Shown here piece after piece: positions 7,652 through 16,376 of a stretch of DNA of 46,193 nucleotides (position 1 is its first letter; the number at the start of each line of letters is the position of its first letter). Below the pieces are notes generated by a model. The model did no database searches. It saw nothing but the letters and a program-made list of their open reading frames with translations, and was not told the origin of the DNA. Both the position numbers and the translations under genes were made by a program. The stretch is from Mucilaginibacter sp. (GTDB taxonomy: Bacteria; Bacteroidota; Bacteroidia; Sphingobacteriales; Sphingobacteriaceae), in contig JAUCSE010000083.1 of the NCBI GenBank assembly GCA_030445275.1, forward strand, positions 1 through 46,193. Direction: 5' to 3'.

Positions 7652-7972
7652 ATGGGGCAAAGTAAACAGCCGGAATGGTTAAAGCGCGAAATTCAATACT
7701 TTAATAAGGCCGACGAATCCTTAGCCGGAGATGCTGAGCTTGCACCCATTGAACTATCCATACTGCAAAACTACTTTGAAACCGACCAGGACGATCCCAT
7801 ATTTGATATGTACCAGATTGAACCTGTTGATGCCACTTTCCTAAAACCATATACCAGCCTGGAGTTTGATTTTGAAAAGTATGATTACTGGCTGGCGGCA
7901 TATACCAATAACTGGGAGCAAGCCAAGCGCGACAAAGGGTTTATGGGCCAGTACCCTCCACCTAAGCAATAA
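7652..7972 (+). CDS. Conserved-looking small acidic hypothetical protein
   Basis: A 106-residue cytoplasmic protein from the ATG at 7652; a TTG nine bases upstream is also in frame. It is rich in acidic and aromatic residues, has no cysteines, and ends in a proline-rich PPPKQ. Notable segments are QNYFETDQDDPIFDMYQ and FDFEKYDYWLAAYTNNW. I recognise no domain. It lies 77 bp upstream of lspA on the same strand and may be cotranscribed with it. Confidence 0.6.
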   Translation: MGQSKQPEWLKREIQYFNKADESLAGDAELAPIELSILQNYFETDQDDPIFDMYQIEPVDATFLKPYTSLEFDFEKYDYWLAAYTNNWEQAKRDKGFMGQYPPPKQ

Positions 7973-8049
7973 CCCAGTTATAAACTCCAATAATTTAAAC
8001 CATATCAATCACGTTATTGTAAAATAACAATCTATAAACCAATATATTG

Positions 8050-8592
8050 ATGAATAAAAAAGGGATTTTGAGAGGCCTGGTGATACTATTGATACTGGCT
8101 TTTGATCTCTGGCTCGACAGGATCTCTAAAATATACGTTCGAAACCATTTTCGTTTTGGCGAAGATTTTTTCCCTTTTAAAAATTTTGATCATTTCCTGA
8201 TAACCCGCACCGAAAACACAGGGGCTTTTTTAAGTCTGGGCGATTCGTTGGCTAATCCATGGCGGTTTATATTGCTTACGCTGGTGCCTGCAGCCGTACT
8301 GCTGTTCGGATTGGTTTATGTGTTGATAAAAACTAACCTGCATAAATTGAATGCGCTGGGAATTATCCTGGTGCTTGCCGGCGGCATAGGTAACCTTTAT
8401 GACAGATGGGTGTACAACAGTGTAACTGATTTTATGTTCATCAAATTTAAATGGGCCCAAACGGGGGTATTCAACGTAGCCGATATGTCGATCATGGCCG
8501 GTGTAGGTATCCTGCTGATACATTCGTTTTTAAATGACCGCAAGCCTAAAGATAAAAAACAGGCTGATGGTGAAGAGAAGGTAGGGATGTAA
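8050..8592 (+). CDS. lspA: Lipoprotein signal peptidase (signal peptidase II)
   Basis: A 180-residue inner-membrane aspartyl protease that removes the signal peptide from diacylglyceryl prolipoproteins. The catalytic aspartates are Asp118 in GGIGNLYDRW and Asp145 in FNVADMSI, and the conserved NTGAFLSLGD loop is near 56-65. Four hydrophobic segments are visible. The ATG at 8050 is chosen over the overlapping in-frame TTG at 8047. The C-terminal tail is lysine-rich. Confidence 0.93.
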   Translation: MNKKGILRGLVILLILAFDLWLDRISKIYVRNHFRFGEDFFPFKNFDHFLITRTENTGAFLSLGDSLANPWRFILLTLVPAAVLLFGLVYVLIKTNLHKLNALGIILVLAGGIGNLYDRWVYNSVTDFMFIKFKWAQTGVFNVADMSIMAGVGILLIHSFLNDRKPKDKKQADGEEKVGM

Positions 8593-8614
8593 CCTTAAAA
8601 ATTACTATGAATTT

Positions 8615-8690
8615 GTCATCCTGAGGAACGAAGGATCTATTCGTGAATATGCATGTAGTAGAATAGATGCTGAAACAAGTTCAGCATGAC
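8615..8690. repeat. REP-like palindromic element, copy 3
   Basis: GTCATCCTGAGG...TTCAGCATGAC. The left stem is ATCC/GGAT and the right stem ATGC/GCAT. An ATCTATT/AATAGAT pair surrounds a central ATGCATG. Confidence 0.75.
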
Positions 8691-8748
8691 AAAATAATAT
8701 ATCCTTTCCCCCAATCTGCACATTTAATTACATCTGATATAAAAACAG

Positions 8749-8756
8749 TATCTTTG
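8749..8756 (+). promoter_or_regulatory. -7 box upstream of the DEAD-box helicase
   Basis: TATCTTTG is an exact TAnnTTTG match. A TTTA at 8723-8726 is a weak -33 candidate. The helicase start codon is at 8852, giving a 5' leader of about 90 nt, which is common for cold-regulated helicases, although no cold-box motif was identified. Confidence 0.5.
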
Positions 8757-8851
8757 CAGAAAAAATACAAGTTCGCCTACGGTTTTGATCACCGAAACTC
8801 TTCAGATCCGCTTATGCTTTGGCGATAGCAAATACACATTACAATCATTAC

Positions 8852-10207
8852 ATGTCATTCGAAAATTTAAAATTAATTGAGCCCTTACTCAAGGCCTTAA
8901 AAACTGAGGGATATACTACACCTACACCAATACAGGCACAAGCCATCCCTATTATATTACAACAACGCGACCTGCTGGGTTGCGCGCAAACAGGTACAGG
9001 TAAAACTGCTGCCTTTGCCCTGCCCATTTTACAGTTATTGTACCAGGACAGGATGGCTCATAAAGAGCAAAAAACCATCAAAGCGCTTATACTAACGCCA
9101 ACCCGCGAACTGGCCATACAAATTGCCGAAAGCTTTACCGCTTATGGTAAACATACCGGCCTTAAAAACCTGGTTATTTTTGGTGGTGTATCACAAAATC
9201 CGCAGGTTGACGCTTTACGTCGCGGTGTGGATATTTTGATAGCTACCCCTGGTCGTTTGCTGGATTTAATAAACCAGCGTTATGTACACCTGGAGCATAT
9301 TAAAATGCTGGTATTGGATGAGGCCGACCGTATGCTGGATATGGGCTTTGTACATGATGTTAAAAAGATCATTACTAAAGTGCCTGCAAAAAGACAAACG
9401 CTGTTCTTTTCGGCTACCATGCCTAATGAAATTCAGCAATTGGCCAATACCATATTAACCAATCCTGAAAAAATTGAGGTTACGCCGGTATCATCAACAG
9501 CTGATACTATACAGCAGTCATTATTTTATGTAGATAAAGGCGATAAAAAATCGTTGCTGATCCACATATTAAAAGATAAAAATATTAAAACCGCGCTGGT
9601 ATTTACCCGTACCAAACACGGTGCAGATAAAGTGGTGAAGGACCTGGTACGCGTAGGCATAACTGCCGAAGCTATTCACGGTAACAAATCACAAAATGCA
9701 CGTCAGCGGGCATTAGTAAACTTTAAAAATCGTACTACACGTGTATTGATAGCTACTGATATTGCTGCCCGTGGTATTGATATTGACGAACTTACCCACG
9801 TAATAAATTACGAGCTGCCAAATATTCCCGAAACCTATGTACACCGTATTGGCCGTACAGGCAGGGCCGGAGCAAGTGGTATTGCCCTTTCTTTTTGCGA
9901 TGAAGAAGAAATAGAATTTTTAAAGGATATACATAAACTGATAGCCAAAGAGATCCCGGTAGAAGAAGGGCATCCTTACCCACTAAGCCCGGTGGCTATA
10001 GCGGCCGGTATGGTAGCTAAGAAAGGTAGCGCCAACGCCAGTTTACGTAAAAGTGGTTCATCAGGCAGAAGCGGTGGTGGCAGACGTCAGGGTGGCGGTG
10101 GTAAACCAGGTGGCAATCGTTCAGGTGGCGGCAATAGTCGCACTGGTGGCAGCAGATCAGGCGGCAACAGCGGTATGAGCGGAGCCAGTCGTTCGTCAGG
10201 TAGATAG
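8852..10207 (+). CDS. DEAD-box ATP-dependent RNA helicase, RhlE-like, with Gly/Arg/Ser-rich tail
   Basis: A 451-residue cytosolic RNA helicase, likely for ribosome assembly or RNA decay. The ATG at 8852 (MSFENL) is chosen because the Q-motif phenylalanine then falls in its usual place; an upstream in-frame TTG exists. Visible motifs: Q motif TTPTPIQAQAIP, AQTGTGKT at 45-52, PTRELA, DEAD at 156-159, SAT at 187-189, and the HRIGRTGR motif VI. From about residue 390 the sequence becomes a Gly/Arg/Ser/Asn-rich, low-complexity tail of the kind used for RNA binding. RhlE or CshA-like assignment is by overall look. Confidence 0.93.
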   Translation: MSFENLKLIEPLLKALKTEGYTTPTPIQAQAIPIILQQRDLLGCAQTGTGKTAAFALPILQLLYQDRMAHKEQKTIKALILTPTRELAIQIAESFTAYGKHTGLKNLVIFGGVSQNPQVDALRRGVDILIATPGRLLDLINQRYVHLEHIKMLVLDEADRMLDMGFVHDVKKIITKVPAKRQTLFFSATMPNEIQQLANTILTNPEKIEVTPVSSTADTIQQSLFYVDKGDKKSLLIHILKDKNIKTALVFTRTKHGADKVVKDLVRVGITAEAIHGNKSQNARQRALVNFKNRTTRVLIATDIAARGIDIDELTHVINYELPNIPETYVHRIGRTGRAGASGIALSFCDEEEIEFLKDIHKLIAKEIPVEEGHPYPLSPVAIAAGMVAKKGSANASLRKSGSSGRSGGGRRQGGGGKPGGNRSGGGNSRTGGSRSGGNSGMSGASRSSGR

Positions 10208-10234
10208 TTTATTGGGTTGATTGAGTTAAGTTAG

Positions 10235-10318
10235 TTGATTAGGTTGGACTAAGTGAGTTTATAAAAGTGTAATTTTATTAAAACACTTGATCAGTTGTTT
10301 GAGTTCCAACCCAATCAA
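10235..10318 (+). terminator. Inverted repeat after the helicase gene
   Basis: TTGATTAGGTTGGACT (from 10235) pairs with the segment ending CCAACCCAATCAA (10318) with few mismatches. The inner arms AAAGTGT and ACACTT also pair. It could act as a terminator, or be another palindromic element. Confidence 0.45.
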
Positions 10319-10381
10319 TCTTTTGTTGTTAATAAGTTAATAAGCATATTTGCGCCATTCAAAAACTTTAAATAGCTTTAA

Positions 10382-10705
10382 ATGAAATTCAAAGAGCCTA
10401 TATCGATGAAACGCCTCATTGACCTTTTAAAGAACAAATTTTTTCTGGTTACGCTGGCATTTGTGGTGTGGATGATATTTTTTGATAAGAACGATCTGTT
10501 CTCGCAATATGAATATCACAAGCAGGTAGATAAGCTGGAGGCCGAGCGTGATTTTTACAAAACCCAAACCGACCAGGTTAACAAAGAACTGGACGAACTA
10601 ACCTCGAACCCCCAACAACTCGAAAAATTTGCCCGCGAAAAATACCTCATGAAAAAAGATAATGAGGACGTTTTTGTAATAGTGCACGCAAAAAAGGAAA
10701 AGTAG
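10382..10705 (+). CDS. FtsB/DivIC-like septum formation protein
   Basis: A 107-residue bitopic membrane protein: a short cytoplasmic N-terminus, one membrane segment near residues 20-35 (FFLVTLAFVVWMIFF), a coiled coil near 45-80, and the conserved C-terminal block LEKFAREKYLMKKDNEDVFVI. These are hallmarks of FtsB/DivIC, which bridges FtsL and FtsQ in the divisome. The ATG at 10382 is used; the second Met at 10406 would also leave the membrane segment intact. A strong terminator lies 50 bp downstream. Confidence 0.85.
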   Translation: MKFKEPISMKRLIDLLKNKFFLVTLAFVVWMIFFDKNDLFSQYEYHKQVDKLEAERDFYKTQTDQVNKELDELTSNPQQLEKFAREKYLMKKDNEDVFVIVHAKKEK

Positions 10706-10755
10706 TTTTTTTGTAAGAAACAGGACTTTTAGAAACAAGAATCAAGATATTTTAT

Positions 10756-10790
10756 AAAAGCGATGAGTTTAAAACTCATCGCTTTTTTTA
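10756..10790 (+). terminator. Strong rho-independent terminator after the FtsB-like gene
   Basis: AAAAGCGATGAGTTT pairs with AAACTCATCGCTTTT and is followed by a run of T. It is nearly perfect. Confidence 0.85.
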
Positions 10791-10803
10791 TTTGTCCCAT
10801 TAC

Positions 10804-10914
10804 GTCATTGCGAGGTACGAAGCAATCTCTATGCTGTACAGAGTAGACAGAAAAGTTTATACTTAAAAATAATCGACCTGCCTATGTAGAGATTGCTTCG
10901 TACCTCGCAATGAC
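10804..10914. repeat. REP-like palindromic element, copy 4 (TTGCGAG variant)
   Basis: GTCATTGCGAGGTACGAAGC on the left and the exact inverse at the right end (10889-10914). The half-site stems are ATTGC/GCAAT on both sides. It is nearly the same as copy 5 at 12308-12403; the acyltransferase gene lies between them. Confidence 0.85.
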
Positions 10915-10959
10915 GTGGTTTTATATTGGAATCGCACGAGGCTCGGCTTTCTATTATAA

Positions 10960-12135
10960 TTATAGAGCTTCCGCAAGTACCGGGTTTCTCCTACGTTTCC
11001 ACCTGAGCAATACTTTATCTCTCAGTTTTAGTGACGGCTTTTCTATAGCATATCTTAAAACCAGGGCACCTGCAATGCTGCTGATAATGCACAACATCAT
11101 CATCAGGTTGCTGTCTTTGTTAATTCCTGTTGATACCAATAAACTTTGGGTGAGATGAATCATCAGTTTATGTACCAGGTATATACCATATGACAGTGTT
11201 GCCAATTGCGATGTAACTTTTGATTTAAGGCTATAAAGCACATTGGCAGGGCATACTATGGCAGCTACAACTATCCCGTATCCTAATGCAATTAAAGGAA
11301 AACCCCAAACGGTAGTATTAAAGCTTGTTTCAGGTGTACAGATTAGGTAAGCGGCAATTAAAATGATGATACCGGTTAGCATTAATACATTGCCGTACTT
11401 ATTTATGCCTTCTTTAACATGCGGATAAAAGGTATAGATACCCGCAATGCTAACGCCTATAAGTAATGCATCAAGCCTGTTATAAGTTGGATAATAGATA
11501 AACTTGTTCCATATTGCCCCCAAATTATCTGCGGATATGTGCGGCTCAACCCAGTAGTGCCAACTTAACCATCGTATTACAAAGCCTGCAATAAACAGGG
11601 CTGCAATAATATATATGGCTTTTTTACCTGCCCTGAAATAGTTGAACAGCCAGAATGTTAAAGGTAATATCAAATAAAACTGCTCTTCAACACAGAGCGA
11701 CCAGGCATGGGTAAATGTGCCTGTTTGATGCAGGTCAAGTCCAAAGTTTAGTGTAAAAGTTAGATATCGCCAAAGCGGAGCAAGGTGCTCCCGTTCACGT
11801 AAAAACGGTATGGTGATGTATAAAATAAGGACGATGAGGTATGGCGGGATTATCCTGAAAAAGCGTTTTGCAAAAAACTCCCGCATGGAAGTGACCTTTC
11901 CTTTGGCAATTGTACCAAAAAGCTGTCCGGATATCAGGAATCCGCTTAAAACAAAAAACAGGTCGACACCAGTCCAGCCAAATTGGCCAACTTTCTCTAC
12001 CCAGTCAGGATGGCCGAACAGTTGATAATGAAATAAAAAAACAGATGTGATAGCCAACGCTCTAAGATGATCAAGTCCTAATAGTTTGTGTTTTTCGGAA
12101 ATGTTTGCCGGGTTGTTGAGGGTAGAGGAATGCAT
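10960..12135 (-). CDS. Acyltransferase 3 family membrane protein (OafA/YrhL-like)
   Basis: A 391-residue multi-pass inner-membrane acyltransferase of the type that O-acylates cell-surface sugars such as exopolysaccharide or lipopolysaccharide. The family signature is complete at the N-terminus: LDHLRALAITSVFLFHY near residues 21-37, with His36 as probable catalytic residue, then VDLFFVLSGFLISG and RRFFRIIPPY-like KRFFRIIPPYL. About ten hydrophobic segments follow. No glycosyltransferase neighbours are present, so the acceptor is unknown. REP-like elements of the same subtype flank the gene on both sides. Confidence 0.88.
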   Translation of the reverse strand: MHSSTLNNPANISEKHKLLGLDHLRALAITSVFLFHYQLFGHPDWVEKVGQFGWTGVDLFFVLSGFLISGQLFGTIAKGKVTSMREFFAKRFFRIIPPYLIVLILYITIPFLREREHLAPLWRYLTFTLNFGLDLHQTGTFTHAWSLCVEEQFYLILPLTFWLFNYFRAGKKAIYIIAALFIAGFVIRWLSWHYWVEPHISADNLGAIWNKFIYYPTYNRLDALLIGVSIAGIYTFYPHVKEGINKYGNVLMLTGIIILIAAYLICTPETSFNTTVWGFPLIALGYGIVVAAIVCPANVLYSLKSKVTSQLATLSYGIYLVHKLMIHLTQSLLVSTGINKDSNLMMMLCIISSIAGALVLRYAIEKPSLKLRDKVLLRWKRRRNPVLAEAL

Positions 12136-12225
12136 TGACTTTTATTGCAAATTTTCCCTGTAATTTATTGAAAATTAATGGTGAAATCGAGGTTACTATA
12201 TCTTATTTTTTTGATTCTGTTCAAA

Positions 12226-12258
12226 AGACTTACGAAGTTTTTAAAACTTCGTAAGTCT
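12226..12258. repeat. Perfect 16-bp-arm palindrome
   Basis: AGACTTACGAAGTTTT (12226-12241) and AAAACTTCGTAAGTCT (12243-12258) are exact inverse copies around one T. It lies in the 369-bp gene-free spacer between the acyltransferase start and the VWA gene, next to REP-like copy 5. Fragments of a similar CTTCGTA sequence appear near 15190-15275 and at the window's right end. Confidence 0.7.
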
Positions 12259-12307
12259 ACTAAAGCCACAACACAAGACTTGCCCCATTGGACGTTTTAC
12301 CCCACAC

Positions 12308-12403
12308 GTCATTGCGAGGTACGAAGCAATCTGTATGCTGTAGAGAGCAAATTTTGTGTGTTTGACCTGCTGGAGTAGAGATTGCTTCGTACCTCGCAAT
12401 GAC
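12308..12403. repeat. REP-like palindromic element, copy 5 (TTGCGAG variant)
   Basis: Its 26-nt ends match copy 4 at 10804-10914 apart from the last position (CTC versus CTG). The middle has the same ATGCTGTA...GACCTGC arrangement but is shorter. The stems are ATTGC/GCAAT. Confidence 0.85.
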
Positions 12404-12504
12404 GCGTTTTTTATTTTTGGCTGAGGGAATCGCGCGGGCCCCAACTTGTCGTCTTATGTCTTGCTTTTCGGTTCTTTCCTCCTGGCTCTTGATTCTTACC
12501 TATC

Positions 12505-14595
12505 TTATACTTCCCCTTCCTGTTTCCTCAAAAACCACTCAACACTTAGTAATAGCAGTATCAGTACAAACAGCCATTTTACATCAATCAGGTCGCTGTA
12601 GTGTTTATCTTCATAAACAACGGTTTTGATGTTGTCGTTTTTGCGGATCAGGTTGGCAAGCTGGTTTATCTGTGATAGGTATAGCATTTGGCCGCCGCTT
12701 TGTTTGGCTATGGTATTGAGCAACGGGTGATTGGCGGCGCTTTGACGGGTTTCCAGGTTAAGCGGTTTTACGGTTAGCTGGCCGCTGGCTTTAAATTGCT
12801 GGGTACCGTTTTGGGTAGAGGCAGTATAGGCATACTCGCCAATGGGCAAGGTGCCTGCATCCAGCTGGTAACTTTGGGCGTTGCGACTAAACAGAAAACT
12901 ATAGTTTTTTCCGTCCTGGTTTTTCAGGTCGATCTTTACATCGGGAGTATTGATCAGTTCAAGAGCGTCATTATACAGTTCGGCGTTGAGTATCACGTTT
13001 TCGCCTTCGTCAAAAACATTACGGGCAGGGTACACCCTGAAACGTTGGCGGTTGGCATTGGCGGTTAAATATTGTACGGTTTGGCTCAGTAGTTCGTCGG
13101 TTGCATTTCTGTTGCCATAGTTTTGGTATTCGGCTAGTTGCCAGCGCCATAAACCCTCGCCGGTAAGTACAGCGGTACGGCGACCAGCATCGTCGCTAAA
13201 AGCCAATAACGGGTAAGTAGTGGCTACAGCGCCAATTTTTTGTTTTAACAAAACAGCAGTATTGTTGGCTGTGGTGTAATTACCAAACGGAGCTAGCAGC
13301 GGAGGCAGCGTAGCAATCTTTTTGCGCGCTGAATCAGACAACGTAAAAGCCGCGAAGCCAGTTTCGGGCAGGGCAAACACTTCCTGCGGTTCGTTACGGC
13401 CTGTACTGATCTTCATACTGTTTTGTTCCGCATTAAAAGTCTGCAGATCAGTTTGCGAACCCAGTATGTACCAAGCCGGTATTTTGCTTTTGGTAATGAA
13501 ATTTTTCAGCGGCGCATTACTACCAGCAGGGATCTGATAAAGCACGATCAAGCTATAATCTGGTAGTTTGATATTGGCAATATCGGCTAACAAGCTCGTT
13601 TTTACCTCGAAATTCTTATTGGTTTCAATTGCCTGTTTAATAACCGTAATATCGGGGTGCGGACTTTGATACAGCACCAGCACTTTTTGACGCGCATCCA
13701 GCACATCTACATAAATAGTTTCGGTATTGTTTTGGGTTGATAGTTCGTTTTTTACGGGCGCAATACTGATGTTGTATTTTCTTAAACCCTTTTTATCAGC
13801 AGTTAATTTAATGGGGACAATCTTTTTTAAATCGCCGGTGGTTACAGGGATGGTTTGGGTATACACCTGTTTGCCATCCTCGGTAACGGTTAAATGTATG
13901 TCTTCCCCTTTGCTTTGGTAGGCTGCAACTAATACCTCTATCTCAAAATCATTACCCAGGAAGGCGGTTTTGTTATAGTTCACGTTGCCAATCAGCAGAT
14001 CGCGTTTAGCCACCGTATCGCCCAAGGCAATAGTGTAAATACTGGTTTTGATGTTTTTGGCTTCGTATTGAGGGTCGTTCCCCTGGTTGTATAAGCCATC
14101 AGTCGCTAAAATCAACGCACCGATGTTTTGATTTACAAAGCGGTTATTAAGCTGTTGCAGGGCAGCGCTGATGTCAGTTTGCTTGCCGGTGAGTTTATCA
14201 GAAAGGCCATTGCTCAGATCTTTACTAAAATTAAATTCCTGCACATCGTACTGATCGCCAAGTTCCTGTTTTAATTTAGACAGATCATTGATGAATTGGC
14301 TTGTACTAAAACCGGCAGGTTTAAAAGTATTGATGGATGATGAATTATCCTGCGCAATTAAAATCAAAGGTTTCTGCGGATCATATTTCACCGATTTTAC
14401 CAGTGGCGAAACCAGCAGCATGGCAATAATAAACACTACCACAGTCCGAAGTACTGCCAATCCTATCCTGAAAGTTTTACCCAGGTTTACCGGTTGCCTG
14501 TACAATAGCCAGGCGTATAGTATCCCCAGTATAATACAAACAGGCACCCACCATCCCGAAACCGAACCCCATGTTAGTGAAAATAAAAGCAGCAT
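12505..14595 (-). CDS. Large VWA-type membrane protein (BatA-like organisation)
   Basis: A 696-residue protein from the ATG at 14595 (an in-frame TTG lies six bases upstream). Two membrane segments at about residues 7-28 and 41-65 are followed by a von Willebrand A-like domain. Its metal-site motif DNSSS (DxSxS type) follows LILIAQ, and a later ATDG lies in GALILATDGLYNQG. A long extracytoplasmic region with beta-sandwich character follows, and a final membrane segment near 672-688 precedes RKQEGEV. This matches Bacteroidota proteins annotated as VWA-domain or hypothetical membrane proteins. Function unknown. No MoxR or Bat neighbours are present, unlike true aerotolerance operons. Confidence 0.75.
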   Translation of the reverse strand: MLLLFSLTWGSVSGWWVPVCIILGILYAWLLYRQPVNLGKTFRIGLAVLRTVVVFIIAMLLVSPLVKSVKYDPQKPLILIAQDNSSSINTFKPAGFSTSQFINDLSKLKQELGDQYDVQEFNFSKDLSNGLSDKLTGKQTDISAALQQLNNRFVNQNIGALILATDGLYNQGNDPQYEAKNIKTSIYTIALGDTVAKRDLLIGNVNYNKTAFLGNDFEIEVLVAAYQSKGEDIHLTVTEDGKQVYTQTIPVTTGDLKKIVPIKLTADKKGLRKYNISIAPVKNELSTQNNTETIYVDVLDARQKVLVLYQSPHPDITVIKQAIETNKNFEVKTSLLADIANIKLPDYSLIVLYQIPAGSNAPLKNFITKSKIPAWYILGSQTDLQTFNAEQNSMKISTGRNEPQEVFALPETGFAAFTLSDSARKKIATLPPLLAPFGNYTTANNTAVLLKQKIGAVATTYPLLAFSDDAGRRTAVLTGEGLWRWQLAEYQNYGNRNATDELLSQTVQYLTANANRQRFRVYPARNVFDEGENVILNAELYNDALELINTPDVKIDLKNQDGKNYSFLFSRNAQSYQLDAGTLPIGEYAYTASTQNGTQQFKASGQLTVKPLNLETRQSAANHPLLNTIAKQSGGQMLYLSQINQLANLIRKNDNIKTVVYEDKHYSDLIDVKWLFVLILLLLSVEWFLRKQEGEV

Positions 14596-14690
14596 ATCCA
14601 ATAAATCAAATATGCTGTTTTTATTGGAAAGGATTAAATGTAATTATTGCCTGTCTCAAGAAAGTTTTAGAATTTGTTTTATATAGCATA

Positions 14691-15173
14691 TTATCTATTG
14701 GGTAGCTTTATGCCATATTCAGGATGCTTAACATTATAAATAAACTTAACGGTATCCATATTATTGATGCAACTATAGGCCTGGTGTTTTTCAAAATGAG
14801 TTAATTGCAGCTTTTTATTCATATGAATAAGGGCAACAAAGCCTTCATGCCCTGCACCGCAATACCCTTGTCCATTATTATTGACCGATGGGTACTCATA
14901 GGAAAATAATACAAAGTAAATATTATTGACTTTTTGTGTGCCTAATATATTTAATGTTTCAATGTTATCCTTGCCGGTAAGTTTATCCAGGTTGTAGGTT
15001 TTTAACGTTTTACCGCTTGATTTAAAAATCAAGTAGTTTCTGTGGCTTTTTTCAACTGATTTTATTTCCCAGGAACCATCTTTTGTAGTTTGAGCAAAAC
15101 CATTGGTGAAAACAAAACGTGACAAGCAAACCGCAGCTATCATCATCAAGAAAATACTGCTTCTGCTTGTCAT
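14691..15173 (-). CDS. Small secreted protein, unknown function
   Basis: A 160-residue protein with an N-terminal signal peptide (hydrophobic core about residues 7-26, likely cleaved after GFAQ). The mature part holds two cysteines (YCGAGHEG and SCINN) that may form a disulfide, and many Lys and Tyr residues. No family is recognised. It lies on the same strand as, and upstream of, the VWA gene with about 95 bp between them, so the two may share a transcript. Confidence 0.6.
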   Translation of the reverse strand: MTSRSSIFLMMIAAVCLSRFVFTNGFAQTTKDGSWEIKSVEKSHRNYLIFKSSGKTLKTYNLDKLTGKDNIETLNILGTQKVNNIYFVLFSYEYPSVNNNGQGYCGAGHEGFVALIHMNKKLQLTHFEKHQAYSCINNMDTVKFIYNVKHPEYGIKLPNR

Positions 15174-15293
15174 GTGGTTAGGTTGTTGTGTTTTTTAGGC
15201 TTGCGAAGTTTAACTCAGAAGTGTTTGTTTCTGATGATTTCGTTGAAGGCTTCGCCGTTTAAAAACCTCGTAAATCTTCTTTAAATATTAATT

Positions 15294-15373
15294 GTCATGC
15301 TGAACGGAGTGAAGGATCTATTAACCAACATATATAGCCTGCGAATAGATCCTTCGCTGTCGCTCAGGATGAC
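15294..15373. repeat. REP-like palindromic element, copy 6
   Basis: GTCATGCTGAACGGAGTGAAGGATC...GATCCTTCGCTGTCGCTCAGGATGAC. The right stem is ATCC/GGAT. The left stem (ATGC against GGAT) carries one mismatch, the only clear exception in the family here. Confidence 0.72.
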
Positions 15374-15413
15374 AATGGGTGAAGGTTCTTTGACTCAGAA
15401 CTTACTACTTCCC

Positions 15414-16157
15414 TTACAACATTCCACCATCAACAGGGATTACCTGCCCGGTAATGTAGGTGGCCAGGTCTGATGCCAGAAAAACACAGGCATTGGCTAC
15501 ATCTTCGGGTTGGCCGGCACGTTTAAGCGGGATGTCAGCTTCCCAGCCTTCAACCACTTTAGGGTCAAGTACGTCGGTCATTTCGGTTTTAATAAAGCCC
15601 GGGGCAACCACATTGGTGCGGATATTACGCGAGCCCAACTCTTTGGCCACCGATTTAGAGAAGCCAATGATGCCCGCTTTTGAAGCCGCGTAATTGGCCT
15701 GCCCGGCATTACCCTGTACACCAACCACTGAGCTCATATTGATAAATACACCATTGCGGTTTTTCATCATGATCTTAGAGGCAGCTTTGGTAACGTTGAA
15801 TATCGATTTCAGGTTAACTTCTAAAACAGAGTCCCAGTTTTCTTCGGTCATGCGCATCAGTAAACCATCTTTGGTAATACCGGCATTGTTAACTACGATA
15901 TGTAAAGTGCCAAAATCGGCTACAATGTCATTGATTAGTTTTTCGGCTTCGTCAAATTTGGAGGCATCAGAGCGGTAACCTTTTACTTTGGTGCCAAAAC
16001 TTTGCAGTTCCTGCTCCAGGGCCAGGCCTTTTTCAACCGACGATAAATAGGTAAATGCTACATTAGCGCCATGCTCGACAAACTTTTCTGCTATTTTTCT
16101 GCCTATCCCTTTTGATGCACCGGTAATAAGCGCTGTTTTTCCTTCTAATAATTTCAT
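15414..16157 (-). CDS. fabG: 3-oxoacyl-[acyl-carrier-protein] reductase
   Basis: A 247-residue short-chain dehydrogenase, the standard FabG length; it reduces 3-oxoacyl-ACP with NADPH in fatty-acid elongation. Visible features: the cofactor-binding TGASKGIG at residues 12-19, NNAG at 90-93, catalytic Ser143, Tyr156 and Lys160 (NYAASK), and the C-terminal GQVIPVDGGML. The match to FabG proper, rather than a generic SDR, rests on the TKDGLLMRM segment and GNAGQANYAASKAG. It is divergent from purH. Confidence 0.92.
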   Translation of the reverse strand: MKLLEGKTALITGASKGIGRKIAEKFVEHGANVAFTYLSSVEKGLALEQELQSFGTKVKGYRSDASKFDEAEKLINDIVADFGTLHIVVNNAGITKDGLLMRMTEENWDSVLEVNLKSIFNVTKAASKIMMKNRNGVFINMSSVVGVQGNAGQANYAASKAGIIGFSKSVAKELGSRNIRTNVVAPGFIKTEMTDVLDPKVVEGWEADIPLKRAGQPEDVANACVFLASDLATYITGQVIPVDGGML

Positions 16158-16186
16158 AAATTGAGTATATGATTTCGGGCGGTGAA

Positions 16187-16340
16187 GTTAGTTAATTAGT
16201 CGGAAAGTCCATAGCTGATGGTCCATAGTCCATAGATCATACCTTATGGTGAAAATAGAAAACGGATAATCTTAAGCAATGGACTATGGGTCATCGACCA
16301 TTGACTATTTTCCTTCAGAAAACATTAATCAATTAACTAA
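16187..16340. repeat. Long imperfect inverted repeat between fabG and purH
   Basis: The left arm includes GTTAGTTAATTAGTC and GATGGTCCATAGTCCATAG. The right arm includes CAATGGACTATGGGTCATCG and AATCAATTAACTAA. Pairing is roughly 70-80 per cent. It sits in the divergent promoter region of fabG and purH and resembles a decayed miniature inverted-repeat element. Confidence 0.55.
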
Positions 16341-16347
16341 ATATCAC

Positions 16348-16355
16348 TACCTTTG
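16348..16355 (+). promoter_or_regulatory. -7 box of purH
   Basis: TACCTTTG, an exact TAnnTTTG match, lies 21 bp upstream of the purH ATG. No convincing -33 element is seen, because the inverted repeat runs almost up to this point. Confidence 0.5.
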
Positions 16356-16376
16356 CGGCTCAAAAAAATACTGTAC

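Noticed and set aside
10910..11158. 82-codon plus-strand frame
   Set aside because: Starts in the REP repeat and is then antisense to the acyltransferase 3' end.
12178..12444. Two 66-67 codon frames on opposite strands
   Set aside because: They translate the 12226-12258 palindrome and REP copy 5.
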